Shown here in pieces: positions 7,404 through 14,778 of a DNA stretch of 64,000 nucleotides. A program made the position numbers and the translations under genes. Numbering within the stretch: position 1 is the stretch's first letter; each line of letters starts with the position of its first letter. The notes under the pieces were generated by a model, which searched no databases, was not told the origin of the DNA, and saw only the letters and a list, made by a program, of their open reading frames with translations. The DNA is from Microlunatus lacustris (GTDB lineage: Bacteria > Actinomycetota > Actinomycetes > Propionibacteriales > Propionibacteriaceae), in the NCBI GenBank assembly GCA_039527025.1, contig BAAAJN010000001.1, positions 248,001 to 312,000 on the forward strand. Direction: 5' to 3'.

Positions 7404-7889
7404 ATGACCTTCACAGTTGGTGAGACGGTGGTCTACCCAAATCATGGGGCTGCCGTCATCGAGGACATCGAAACCCGTCAGATCAAAGGCGAGGACCGGC
7501 TCTACCTGGTCCTGCGCATCGTGGGGCAGACCGACCTGGTGGTCCGGGTGCCGGCCTGCAACCTCGACCTCGTGGGGGTCCGCGACGTCGTGGACGCCGA
7601 CGGCCTCGAGAAGGTGTTCGGTGTCCTGCGCGCACCGCACACCGAGGAGCCGACCAACTGGTCGCGCCGGTACAAGGCGAACCTCGAGAAGCTGCACTCG
7701 GGCAACGTGATGAAGGTCGCCGAGGTCGTCCGTGACCTCTGGCGTCGTGAGCGCGAGCGCGGCCTCTCCGCCGGTGAGAAGCGCATGCTCGCCAAGGCCC
7801 GTCAGATCCTGACCTCCGAGCTCGCGCTGGCCGAGCGCGTGGACGAGGCCAAGGCCGAGATCCTCCTCGACGAGGTCCTCGCGTCCTGA
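7404..7889 (+). CDS. carD: RNA polymerase-binding transcription factor CarD
   Basis: A 161-residue global regulator that binds the RNA polymerase beta subunit and stabilises open complexes, especially at rRNA promoters. The N-terminal Tudor-like RNAP interaction domain reads FTVGETVVYPNHGAAVI, and the C-terminal helical DNA-binding domain holds EPTNWSRRYKANLEKL, including the conserved Trp that wedges at the -10 edge. Similarity to the mycobacterial protein is very high along its whole length (PHTEEPTNWSRRYK, GLSAGEKRMLAKARQIL). A start 13 codons upstream exists but gives a non-conserved extension through the ribosome binding site, so ATG 7404 is chosen. Confidence 0.97.
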   Translation: MTFTVGETVVYPNHGAAVIEDIETRQIKGEDRLYLVLRIVGQTDLVVRVPACNLDLVGVRDVVDADGLEKVFGVLRAPHTEEPTNWSRRYKANLEKLHSGNVMKVAEVVRDLWRRERERGLSAGEKRMLAKARQILTSELALAERVDEAKAEILLDEVLAS

Positions 7890-7929
7890 GTTCCACCCGT
7901 CGGACAGCCTGCCGCGTGCGGGTCTGCTG

Positions 7930-8403
7930 ATGCAGATCCGCACCGGCATCGGGGTCGACGTGCACCGCCTGGCCCCGGGCCGTCCGATGACGGTCGCGGG
8001 GCTTCTGTTCGTCGGCGAGCCGGTCGGCCCCGAGGGCCACTCCGACGGAGACGTCGTCGCTCACGCCGCCTGCGACGCCCTGCTGAGTGCGGCCGGGCTG
8101 GGTGACCTGGGCAGCAACTACGGCACCTCGGACCCGCGCTGGTCGGGCGCGGCCGGCGTCGCCTTCCTGACCGAGACCGCCGCCCGGGTGCGGGCGGCCG
8201 GGTACGAGATCGGCTCCGTCGCCGTCCAGCTGGTGGGCAACCGGCCCAAGCTCGGCCCGCGCCGCACCGAGGCCGAGCGGGTGCTGGGGGAGGCGGTCGG
8301 CGCCCCGGTCTCGGTGGCGGGCACCACGACCGACGGACTGGGCCTGACCGGTCGCGGCGAGGGCATCGCCGCCATCGCCACCGCAGTCGTCCACCGCGCC
8401 TGA
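7930..8403 (+). CDS. ispF: 2-C-methyl-D-erythritol 2,4-cyclodiphosphate synthase
   Basis: Converts CDP-methylerythritol 2-phosphate to the cyclodiphosphate with release of CMP, a step of the MEP isoprenoid pathway that also feeds the carotenoid genes at 54-59 kb. The zinc ligands are in GVDVHRL (Asp-x-His) and the downstream His of SDGDVVAHAACDALL. TTTDGLGLTGRGEG is the C-terminal signature. The length of 157 residues is typical. In mycobacteria ispD lies between carD and ispF, but only 40 bp separate the two genes here, so ispD must be elsewhere. There is no clear ribosome binding site; read-through from carD is likely. Confidence 0.96.
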   Translation: MQIRTGIGVDVHRLAPGRPMTVAGLLFVGEPVGPEGHSDGDVVAHAACDALLSAAGLGDLGSNYGTSDPRWSGAAGVAFLTETAARVRAAGYEIGSVAVQLVGNRPKLGPRRTEAERVLGEAVGAPVSVAGTTTDGLGLTGRGEGIAAIATAVVHRA

Positions 8404-8408
8404 CCGAT

Positions 8409-8430
8409 CCCGGCCGTCGACCCGGCCGGG
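8409..8430. terminator. Hairpin between convergent ispF and metallopeptidase gene
   Basis: A 7-bp stem CCCGGCC / GGCCGGG with an 8-nt loop lies six bases after the ispF stop. It is short, GC-only and without a T-run. Confidence 0.4.
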
Positions 8431-8436
8431 CCGTCC

Positions 8437-9561
8437 TCAGCGGACCAGGTTCGCCTTCGCCGTGTAGCTGTTGCAGGCCCCGACGTCACCGCTGTTGAGC
8501 CCGGTCTGCCCCCAGTACTCGCGGGAGCGGGCCAGCCCGTGGTTGCCCACGATGCTGGCGTCGCCGCTGACCGAGTCGTCACCGACGGCCCGGTAGACGT
8601 CGAGGATCCCGCGCACGTCGGACTGCTGGATGTCCAGCGAGGTCGAGACCGAGCGGAGGAACATCCCCGACAGGCAGTCAGCCTGGACCTCCAGCCGCCG
8701 CGAGAAGGTCAGCTCGGTGGCCTCGTCGCCGGACTGCTGGCCGAGCGCCTGGGAGGAGATGAGGAGCGCTGTCCGCGCCTGCAGGGCGTGCCCGAACTCG
8801 TGCGCCATCACCACGTCGGCGCCCCACTTGTCGGTCGCGACCACCGGGACGGCCTCGTCGAGCAGGCTGCTGTAGTAGACCTGCTGGTCGGCCCCGCAGT
8901 AGAAGGCGTTCACCTCGCTCTTGCCGCAGCGGGTGGTGACCTCACGGCCGTAGACGGTCACCGTCGGCCGCACGATCTGCCACCCGGCGGCCTCGACGGG
9001 CGGCTGCCAGACCCGGACCAGGCACTCCATCAGCTCGTTGAAGTGCGTCTCCAGCTCCCGGTCGCTGGCCCCGCTCACGTCGATCGGCTCGGCGTCGCAG
9101 CGCACCGGGGCGGGCACGGTCTGCTCGTAGAACGGGTTGGCCACGAGCAGCTGCTCGGCCTCCTCGTAGGTCTCGGGCTGCGGGATCGCGGGCGGGTTCG
9201 TGTCCGGGGGTGGCACCTGGAAGTTGTCGTTCTGGTACGCCGAGTCGGTGGTCGAGCCGCCGGTGGCCAGGTTGGAGACGACGAGCCCGGCGACCATCAG
9301 CAGGCCCAGGACCATCCCCGTCTTCAGCAGGGCGCCGAGCGGGCTGCTGCGCCGGGGGGCCGGCCGCCGGGGCGGCTGGCCGAACGGCTGCAGGCCCGGC
9401 CGGCCGTACGGGTTCTGGCCGTAGGGGTGCGGGGCTGACCCGCGCTGACTGCCCCAGCCCTGGGGCTGCCCGTAGGGGGTGAAGCCGTAGGGGTTCTGCC
9501 CCGGGGGCACCCGCCCGGGAGCGTTGCCGGACGGCGGAGGTCCCCATGGTCGCTGGCTCAC
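8437..9561 (-). CDS. Neutral zinc metallopeptidase (YpfJ family), membrane-anchored
   Basis: A 374-residue protein with a Pro/Gly/Gln-rich cytoplasmic N-terminus (1-75) and one membrane segment (about 80-100, LLKTGMVLGLLMVAGLVVSN). An extracellular putative neutral zinc metallopeptidase domain follows. The HExxH zinc site is in VMAHEFGHALQ, and Cys residues that may form disulfides are spaced through the domain (RCDAEP, MECLVRV, RCGKSE, YCGAD, DCLSG, ACNSY). Substrates of this family are unknown. The GTG start follows the same GGTTAGGGTGACCCG block as prs. Confidence 0.85.
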   Translation of the reverse strand: MSQRPWGPPPSGNAPGRVPPGQNPYGFTPYGQPQGWGSQRGSAPHPYGQNPYGRPGLQPFGQPPRRPAPRRSSPLGALLKTGMVLGLLMVAGLVVSNLATGGSTTDSAYQNDNFQVPPPDTNPPAIPQPETYEEAEQLLVANPFYEQTVPAPVRCDAEPIDVSGASDRELETHFNELMECLVRVWQPPVEAAGWQIVRPTVTVYGREVTTRCGKSEVNAFYCGADQQVYYSSLLDEAVPVVATDKWGADVVMAHEFGHALQARTALLISSQALGQQSGDEATELTFSRRLEVQADCLSGMFLRSVSTSLDIQQSDVRGILDVYRAVGDDSVSGDASIVGNHGLARSREYWGQTGLNSGDVGACNSYTAKANLVR

Positions 9562-9567
9562 CGGGTC

Positions 9568-9573
9568 ACCCTA
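9568..9573 (-). promoter_or_regulatory. -10 hexamer TAGGGT for the metallopeptidase gene
   Basis: On the minus strand TAGGGT-GACCCG-GTG gives a 6-nt gap to the start codon, identical in sequence to the prs promoter at 5470. Confidence 0.6.
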
Positions 9574-9687
9574 ACCGGGCGGCGGGGCGCCCGGGCGGGG
9601 GAACCGGCCAGCGCGGGGACGATCTGCGTGGAGAGAAACTCCGCCGCCTGGCGACCGGCGGTCCGGCGGGGATGGCAGGGTGTCCTC

Positions 9688-11400
9688 GTGCCTGCTTCCT
9701 CTGCTTCGACGACGCCCGCCCGCCGCCGGGTCGGGACGCTGCTGGTCACCTGTGCGGTGGCTGCCGGCCTCTGGACCGGACCGCTGGTCGACCTCGCGCA
9801 CGCCGACGGCACCGCCTCCCGCGTCGTGGTCGAGGGCGAGCTGGCGCAGGACGGCACGCTGGTGATCACCGAGACCATCACGTTCACCGGCGCAGCGCCG
9901 GCCGAGGTGGAGCAGCAGCTCGAGACCCGCGAGAACCTCGTCGGCGACCGCCAGTACGTGCAGGAGGTGTCGGCCGTCACCGGCAGCGCGGGCGGGAACC
10001 CGGTGACCCCCGCCGTCAGCACGGACGGTCGCTTCACCACCCTCACGATGCCCACCGGCGGTGCCTCCGAGGTCACGCTCGGCTACACCGTCACCGGGGC
10101 CGTGGTGAGCATCGAGGGTGACGAGACCGCGCTGCGCTGGCCGCTGCTGCAGGGGCTGAGCGCCAGCGTCGAGCAGTTCGAGGGCACCGTCGAGATCCCC
10201 GGCGCCTTCAGCTACGTCAAGTGCACCGCTGGTCCGCCCAACTCCACCGTGCCCTGCGACTTCGCCTCGGCCGGCGTCGAGGACTCCCAGACCCCGACCT
10301 TCCGCGACGGACCCCGCGGCCAGGGGGAGGTCGTGGTGGTGGACATCGGCTTCCCCGCCGGTGCGGTGACGGCCAACGAGGTCGTCGACCGCCGCTGGAC
10401 GGTGGGCCGGGCCTTCTCGGCCGACCCGCTGCCGCTCAGCCTCGCCCTCGGGCTGCTGGTCCTCGGCGGGCTGGCGCTGCTGGTCATGCACCGTCGCCAC
10501 GGCAGCGACCGGGCGAACGGGACCGGGGAGCTCGGCCGGGTGGCCGAGTTCGCGCCCGTGGCCGCCGGCCAGAGCGAGTTCAGGGTCGTCGACGAGATCC
10601 GTCCGGGACATGTGGGCACGGTGGCCGACGAGCGCGTCGACCCCATCGACGTCACCGCCACCCTGGTGGACCTGGCCGTCCGGGGGCACCTGCTCATCAC
10701 CGAGCTGCCGCGGGAGACCGAGTTCGGGCGCACCGACTGGGACCTCACGCGACTGGCCAGTGCGGACGAGCTGAAGCCGTTCGAGCGCACCCTGCTGGAC
10801 GGGATCGCCCCGCAGGGAGGCAACGTCCTGGTCTCCCAGGTGGCCGAGCGGGTGAACGCGACGGTGGGCGAGGTGCAGGACGAGCTCTACGACGAGGTCG
10901 TCGCCAACGGCTGGTACGAGCGCCGCCCCGACGCCACCCGCAACCGCTGGACCCAGCTGGCGATCTCCGGCCTGATCGCTGCTGTGGTGGTCACCGTGCT
11001 GCTGGCCGCCTTCACCACGTTCGGCCTGATCGGGCTGGCGCTGATCGTGCTGGCCCTCGGCCTGGTGTTCGTGGCCCAGGAGATGCCCAGCCGGACGGCC
11101 AAGGGGTCGGCGCTGCTGCGCGGGCTCGGGGTGCTGCGCACGGACCTGCTCAGCCAGCCGACCTCGCAGATGCCGCCGGGACGTGAGCTGGAGGAGATCT
11201 CGCAGGTCCTGCCCTACACCATCGTGCTGGGCGGCAGCGAGCGTTGGCTCGACGCCCTGGTGGCCGCCGACGACGACGAGCACGCGGACTCGACCGACCT
11301 GTCCTGGTACCACGGGCCGGCGGGCTGGCACCTGCGGGACCTGCCGGACTCCCTGCGCAACTTCATCACCACCGTGACCGGCAGCCTCTTCAGCCGGTAG
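9688..11400 (+). CDS. DUF2207 domain-containing membrane protein
   Basis: A predicted surface-exposed membrane protein of about 570 residues. A signal-like segment (LLVTCAVAAGLWTGPL) precedes the extracellular DUF2207 beta-rich domain (about 40-250: VEGELAQDGTLVITETITF, TLGYTVTGAV). A membrane helix LALGLLVLGGLALLVM, a cytoplasmic winged-helix-like region (ATLVDLAVRGHLLITEL) and a pair of membrane helices near 430-470 follow. The C-terminal region ends with LPYTIVLGGSERWLDALV, typical of this family. The function is unknown. The GTG at 9688 is preferred over an upstream frame extension because CAGGGT lies 6 nt before it, one mismatch from the TANNNT leaderless hexamer. The exact start remains uncertain. 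Confidence 0.8.
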   Translation: MPASSASTTPARRRVGTLLVTCAVAAGLWTGPLVDLAHADGTASRVVVEGELAQDGTLVITETITFTGAAPAEVEQQLETRENLVGDRQYVQEVSAVTGSAGGNPVTPAVSTDGRFTTLTMPTGGASEVTLGYTVTGAVVSIEGDETALRWPLLQGLSASVEQFEGTVEIPGAFSYVKCTAGPPNSTVPCDFASAGVEDSQTPTFRDGPRGQGEVVVVDIGFPAGAVTANEVVDRRWTVGRAFSADPLPLSLALGLLVLGGLALLVMHRRHGSDRANGTGELGRVAEFAPVAAGQSEFRVVDEIRPGHVGTVADERVDPIDVTATLVDLAVRGHLLITELPRETEFGRTDWDLTRLASADELKPFERTLLDGIAPQGGNVLVSQVAERVNATVGEVQDELYDEVVANGWYERRPDATRNRWTQLAISGLIAAVVVTVLLAAFTTFGLIGLALIVLALGLVFVAQEMPSRTAKGSALLRGLGVLRTDLLSQPTSQMPPGRELEEISQVLPYTIVLGGSERWLDALVAADDDEHADSTDLSWYHGPAGWHLRDLPDSLRNFITTVTGSLFSR

Positions 11401-11410
11401 GACCGGCGGG

Positions 11411-11416
11411 TACGGT
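11411..11416 (+). promoter_or_regulatory. -10 hexamer TACGGT for the photolyase gene
   Basis: TACGGT is followed by CGGGCC and then ATG: 6-nt spacing, no ribosome binding site. Confidence 0.6.
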
Positions 11417-11422
11417 CGGGCC

Positions 11423-12892
11423 ATGCGCCGCCGCTGGCTGTTCGGGGACCAGCTGGGTCCCGCGTTCCTCGACGACCCGGCGCAGCCGGTGCTGATGATC
11501 GAGGCCCACCGGGTGCTGCGCCGGCGGCCGTTCCACCGGCAGAAGGCGCACCTGGTGCTCTCGGCCATGCGGCACCGGGCTGCCGAGCTCGGCGACCAGG
11601 TCATCTACCTCGTCACCGACACCTACCGGGAGGGCCTGGCCCAGGTCGACGAGCCGCTCGACGTCGTCCAGCCGACGTCGTGGGAGGCGCTGCACTTCGT
11701 CGACCGGCTGGCCGGCGAGCGGGACATCGACCGGCTGCCCGCCCGCGGCTACGCCACCTCCCGGGCCGACTTCGCCGCCTGGGCCGACGGCCGGCGCGGC
11801 CGGCGGCTGCTGATGGAGGACTTCTACCGCGACGCCCGGATCCGGCTCGACGTGCTGATGGAGGGCAAGGATCCGGTCGGTGGGCGTTGGAACTTCGACG
11901 CCGACAACCGCGAGCCGCCGCCGAGGACGCCGACGCTGGGACTGCCCGAGCCGTCCTGGCCGGTCGAGGACGAGATCGACGCGCAGGTCCGCGACGACCT
12001 GGACCGGCTGGAGCGCGAGGGGGTCCGCTTCGTCGGCGAGGACGGCCCTCGCCGGTTCGCGGTCACCCGGACCGAGGCGCTCAACGCCCTCGGCGACTTC
12101 GTGCAGCACCGGCTCGCCACCTTCGGCCGCTACGAGGACGCCATCCTCAGCGGGGACCGCTGGATGTCGCACTCGCTGCTCTCGGCGCCGGTCAACCTCG
12201 GGCTGCTGGACCCGCTCGAGGAGGTGGACGCCGCCGTCGAGGCCTACCGTGCGGGCGACGCCCCGATCAACGCCGTGGAGGGCTTCGTCCGGCAGGTGAT
12301 CGGCTGGCGCGACTACATCTGGCACCTGTATTGGTACCTGGGCGAGGACTACCGCAGCAACAACGTGCTGCGCGCGGAGCGCGACGTGCCGGACTGGTTC
12401 GTCGACCTCGACCCCGCTGGTACCGAGGCCGCCTGCCTGCGCTGGGCCCTGACCTCGGTCCGCGACGACGCCTGGGCGCACCACATCCCGCGGCTCATGG
12501 TGCTCTCCAACTACGCGCTGCTGCAGGGCTGGAGCCCGCAGCAGATGACCGACTGGTTCCACCGGTCCTTCGTCGACGGCTACGACTGGGTGATGGTGCC
12601 GAACGTCGTCGGCATGTCCCAGCACGCCGACGGCGGGGTGCTGGCCACCAAGCCCTACGCCGGCGGCGGCAACTACATCAACACCATGAGCGACCACTGC
12701 GGCGACTGCGTCTACGACCCGAAGCAGCGGCTGGGGGAGAAGGCCTGCCCGTTCACCGCGGGCTACTGGATGTTCCTGCACCGCAACCGAGAGCGGTTCG
12801 TGCAGAACCACCGGATGCGACGCTCGATCAGCAACCTGGACCGGCTGGCCCACCTCGACGTGCTGGTGGCCGAGAACCCCGACCTGGCCTGA
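11423..12892 (+). CDS. Iron-sulfur bacterial cryptochrome/(6-4) photolyase (FeS-BCP, PhrB type)
   Basis: A 489-residue flavoprotein of the class formerly annotated as deoxyribodipyrimidine photo-lyase-related. The N-terminal Rossmann-like antenna domain starts RRWLFGDQLGPAF. The C-terminal FAD-binding region shows EGFVRQVIGWRDYIW, MVLSNYALLQGWSP and GGGNYINTMSDHCG. Four Cys (338, 426, 429, 442) are spaced 88, 3 and 13 residues apart, the same as the [4Fe-4S] ligands I recall for Agrobacterium PhrB (350, 438, 441, 454). The likely role is blue-light repair of (6-4) photoproducts or light sensing. It is a single gene with its own leaderless-type promoter, convergent with a decayed aldo/keto reductase across a palindromic repeat. 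The assignment is by motif, not by alignment. Confidence 0.9.
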   Translation: MRRRWLFGDQLGPAFLDDPAQPVLMIEAHRVLRRRPFHRQKAHLVLSAMRHRAAELGDQVIYLVTDTYREGLAQVDEPLDVVQPTSWEALHFVDRLAGERDIDRLPARGYATSRADFAAWADGRRGRRLLMEDFYRDARIRLDVLMEGKDPVGGRWNFDADNREPPPRTPTLGLPEPSWPVEDEIDAQVRDDLDRLEREGVRFVGEDGPRRFAVTRTEALNALGDFVQHRLATFGRYEDAILSGDRWMSHSLLSAPVNLGLLDPLEEVDAAVEAYRAGDAPINAVEGFVRQVIGWRDYIWHLYWYLGEDYRSNNVLRAERDVPDWFVDLDPAGTEAACLRWALTSVRDDAWAHHIPRLMVLSNYALLQGWSPQQMTDWFHRSFVDGYDWVMVPNVVGMSQHADGGVLATKPYAGGGNYINTMSDHCGDCVYDPKQRLGEKACPFTAGYWMFLHRNRERFVQNHRMRRSISNLDRLAHLDVLVAENPDLA

Positions 12893-12909
12893 CCCGAGCC
12901 CGGCCGCGC

Positions 12910-12944
12910 CCTGAGCCTGTCGAAGGGCCTTCGACAGGCTCAGG
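12910..12944. repeat. Perfect 17-bp palindromic repeat (possible bidirectional terminator)
   Basis: CCTGAGCCTGTCGAAGG (12910-12926) and its exact reverse complement (12928-12944) flank a single G. It lies 18 nt after the photolyase stop. The same sequence family appears at 2541, 20212 and 21081-21137. In this convergent setting it could terminate both transcripts. Confidence 0.8.
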
Positions 12945-13022
12945 CCGCGGGGACAGGCTCAGGCCGCGGGGACAGGCTCAGGCCGCGGGGACAGGCTCAG
13001 GCCGCAGAGGCAGGCTCAGGCG
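12935..13022. repeat. Tandem 19-bp repeat derived from the palindrome arm
   Basis: Units CAGGCTCAGGCCGCGGGGA start at 12935, 12954 and 12973. A diverged unit starts at 12992 (ending GCAGAGG) and a partial unit at 13011. The array grew from the right arm of the palindrome. The stop codon of the neighbouring aldo/keto reductase remnant (13016-13018) falls inside the last unit. Confidence 0.85.
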
Positions 13023-13477
13023 TCGATGCTGCTCATGTCCGGGTAGCGCTCACCGACCGCGGCCGGGACGGCCTGCGCCAGCTCGGCCAGGTCGTCGGCG
13101 GTCAGCTCGACCGCGGCGGCGGCCACGTCCTCCTCCAGGTAGTAGAGGTCGATGTGGTCGACGCCGAGCCGCTGCAGGCTGGCGTCGCAGGCCGAGCGGA
13201 CGTGGGCGGGGCTGCCGTTGATGCCGAGGAACCCGCCCTCCTCGCTCCGCTCGTTGTCGAACTTGGTGGCCAGCACCACGTGGTCGCGGCGGTCGGCGAT
13301 GGCCTCGCCCACCAGCTTCTCGTTGGTGAACGGGCCGTACATGTCGGCGGTGTCGAGGAAGGCCACACCGAGGTCGAGGGCGCGGTGGAGGGTGGCCACG
13401 GCCTCGGACTCGTCGGCCGTCCCGTAGAACTCCGACATGCCCATGCAGCCCAGGCCGAGGGCGGAGACGGTCAGCGC
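13016..13477 (-). pseudogene. Aldo/keto reductase remnant with start loss and internal deletion
   Basis: The 142-residue frame encodes two widely separated parts of a roughly 330-residue aldo/keto reductase. The N-terminal part runs GMSEFYG...LDTADMYGPFTNEKLVG...LQRLGVDHIDLYY. It is joined directly to the C-terminal LEEDVAAAAVELTADDL. The central barrel and cofactor region (about 160-170 residues) are missing in frame, with the join at a Tyr codon. In front of the ATG, in frame, lie 11 further codons ALTVSALGLGC, the usual beginning of the family, but no ATG/GTG/TTG precedes them, so the original start has also gone. The catalytic Asp and Tyr of the barrel start remain, but the NADPH site is lost. 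The stop lies inside the tandem repeat. A functional small protein is unlikely. Confidence 0.85.
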
Positions 13478-13524
13478 GGCGTCGCCGCTAGCGTGAGCCG
13501 CCTGAGCCGAACCAGGAGCCGCTG

Positions 13525-14343
13525 ATGCCCGTCCCCCCGAGCTGGACGCTGCCCGACCTGCCCGCCGCGGCCCGCTGGTCGGTCGCCGTCCGTGACGGCG
13601 GCAGCGGCGCGGTGCTGGCCGCGGCCGAGCCCGACCAGCTCCAGCTCACCGCGAGCCTCGGCAAGCTCTTCCTGCTCGTCGAGGTGGCCGCCCGGCTCGA
13701 TGAGGGCACCCTCGACCCGGCGGAGCCGCTCACCTGGACCGACGACGAGCACGTGGCCGACTCCGGCGTCTGGTACCTGATGGACATCCGCACGCTGGGC
13801 GTGCGCGACCTCTGCGTCCTGGTCGGGGCCGTCAGCGACAACCTGGCCACCAACGTGCTGCTCCGTCGGGTGGGGCTGACCGCCGTCCAGGCCCGGGCCG
13901 TCGCGCTCGGCTGCACCCGCTCGACGCTGCTCGACCGGATCCGGGAGCGCCGCACGCCGGACGACCCGCCGACGCTGTCGGTGGGCACCGCGGGCGAGCT
14001 GTCGGCGCTGCTGCAGGCGCTGCACGCAGGATCGGTCGTCTCGGCCGCGGTGTCGGCCCAGGTGCTCGGCTGGCTGGCCGCCAACGCCGACCTGTCCATG
14101 GTGGCGGCCGCTTTCGACCTCGACCCGCTGGCGCACGGCGAGCCCGACCGCGGGGTGACGCTGGTGAACAAGACCGGCACCATCTCCACCGCGCGCGGCG
14201 ACGTCGGCGTGGTCAGCGGACCCGACGCCACCCTGGCCTACGCGGTGCTGGCCACCTGGCCCGAGCACGTCGCGGCCCGCGACGAGGTGCTGGCCGCGAT
14301 GCGGGCGGTGGGCCGGCAGCTGCGGGTCGCCGTCGGGGGTTGA
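13525..14343 (+). CDS. Serine hydrolase of the class A beta-lactamase fold
   Basis: A 272-residue protein with the three active-site motifs of the penicillin-recognising family: SLGK (SxxK, Ser near residue 41), SDN (about 110) and KTG in LVNKTGTIST (about 216). No signal peptide is visible, so it appears cytoplasmic, unlike true secreted beta-lactamases. Such proteins are often esterases or peptidases of unknown substrate. AGGAG 7 nt upstream supports ATG 13525. The next gene begins shortly after the stop. A role in antibiotic resistance should not be assumed. Confidence 0.8.
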   Translation: MPVPPSWTLPDLPAAARWSVAVRDGGSGAVLAAAEPDQLQLTASLGKLFLLVEVAARLDEGTLDPAEPLTWTDDEHVADSGVWYLMDIRTLGVRDLCVLVGAVSDNLATNVLLRRVGLTAVQARAVALGCTRSTLLDRIRERRTPDDPPTLSVGTAGELSALLQALHAGSVVSAAVSAQVLGWLAANADLSMVAAAFDLDPLAHGEPDRGVTLVNKTGTISTARGDVGVVSGPDATLAYAVLATWPEHVAARDEVLAAMRAVGRQLRVAVGG

Positions 14344-14411
14344 GCTGCCTCAGGGGCAGAACAGGGGGACCACGGGTGCGCCGGGGTGCGGCGCCCACCG
14401 AGGATGGGCTG

Positions 14412-14756
14412 GTGGAGATCGCTGCGTGGGTGCTGACCCTGTCGTTGGTCGTGGTGCTGGTCGGATCGGCGGTGGCCAAGCTGGCGCGGGTGCCGGCCGT
14501 CGTCGAGTCGATCACCGGCGTCGGCTGGCCCGCGGACCGGCTCTGGCTGCTGGCCGTCATCGAGCTCGTCGGAGCGGCTGGACTCCTGGGAGGTCTGGCG
14601 GTCCCGCTGCTCGGCCTGGCCGCCGCGGTCGGCAGCGCCGTGTACTTCTCGGCGGCGGTGATCTCCCACCTGCGTCTGCGGCAGTCGCCCGGGACGGCGG
14701 TCCGTCCGCTGGTCATCGCGGTCGCGACGGTGGTGGTGCTGGCCCTGGCCCGCTGA
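14412..14756 (+). CDS. DoxX/MauE-like small membrane protein
   Basis: About 114 residues with four predicted membrane helices (AAWVLTLSLVVVLVGSAVAK, LWLLAVIELVGAAGLLGGL, LLGLAAAVGSAVYFSAAVI, LVIAVATVVVLALA). Gly/Ala-rich helices and SAVAKL.RVP near the first helix resemble the DoxX-like family, whose members have been linked to thiol/quinone redox roles. The specific function here is unknown. The start is chosen at GTG 14412, which has GAGGAT 6 nt before it (one mismatch from the leaderless hexamer). A TTG at 14340 would overlap the previous stop and add a non-membrane Arg/Gly-rich tail. Confidence 0.65.
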   Translation: MEIAAWVLTLSLVVVLVGSAVAKLARVPAVVESITGVGWPADRLWLLAVIELVGAAGLLGGLAVPLLGLAAAVGSAVYFSAAVISHLRLRQSPGTAVRPLVIAVATVVVLALAR

Positions 14757-14778
14757 GCCTCCGAGCCGGTCGCCGGCC

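Noticed and set aside
12935..13022. Possible CRISPR array
   Set aside because: The 19-bp units are directly adjacent without spacers and derive from a neighbouring palindrome; no cas genes are present.
13525..14343. Antibiotic-resistance beta-lactamase
   Set aside because: SxxK, SDN and KTG are present, but there is no signal peptide and many serine hydrolases of this fold are not lactamases; no resistance context exists.
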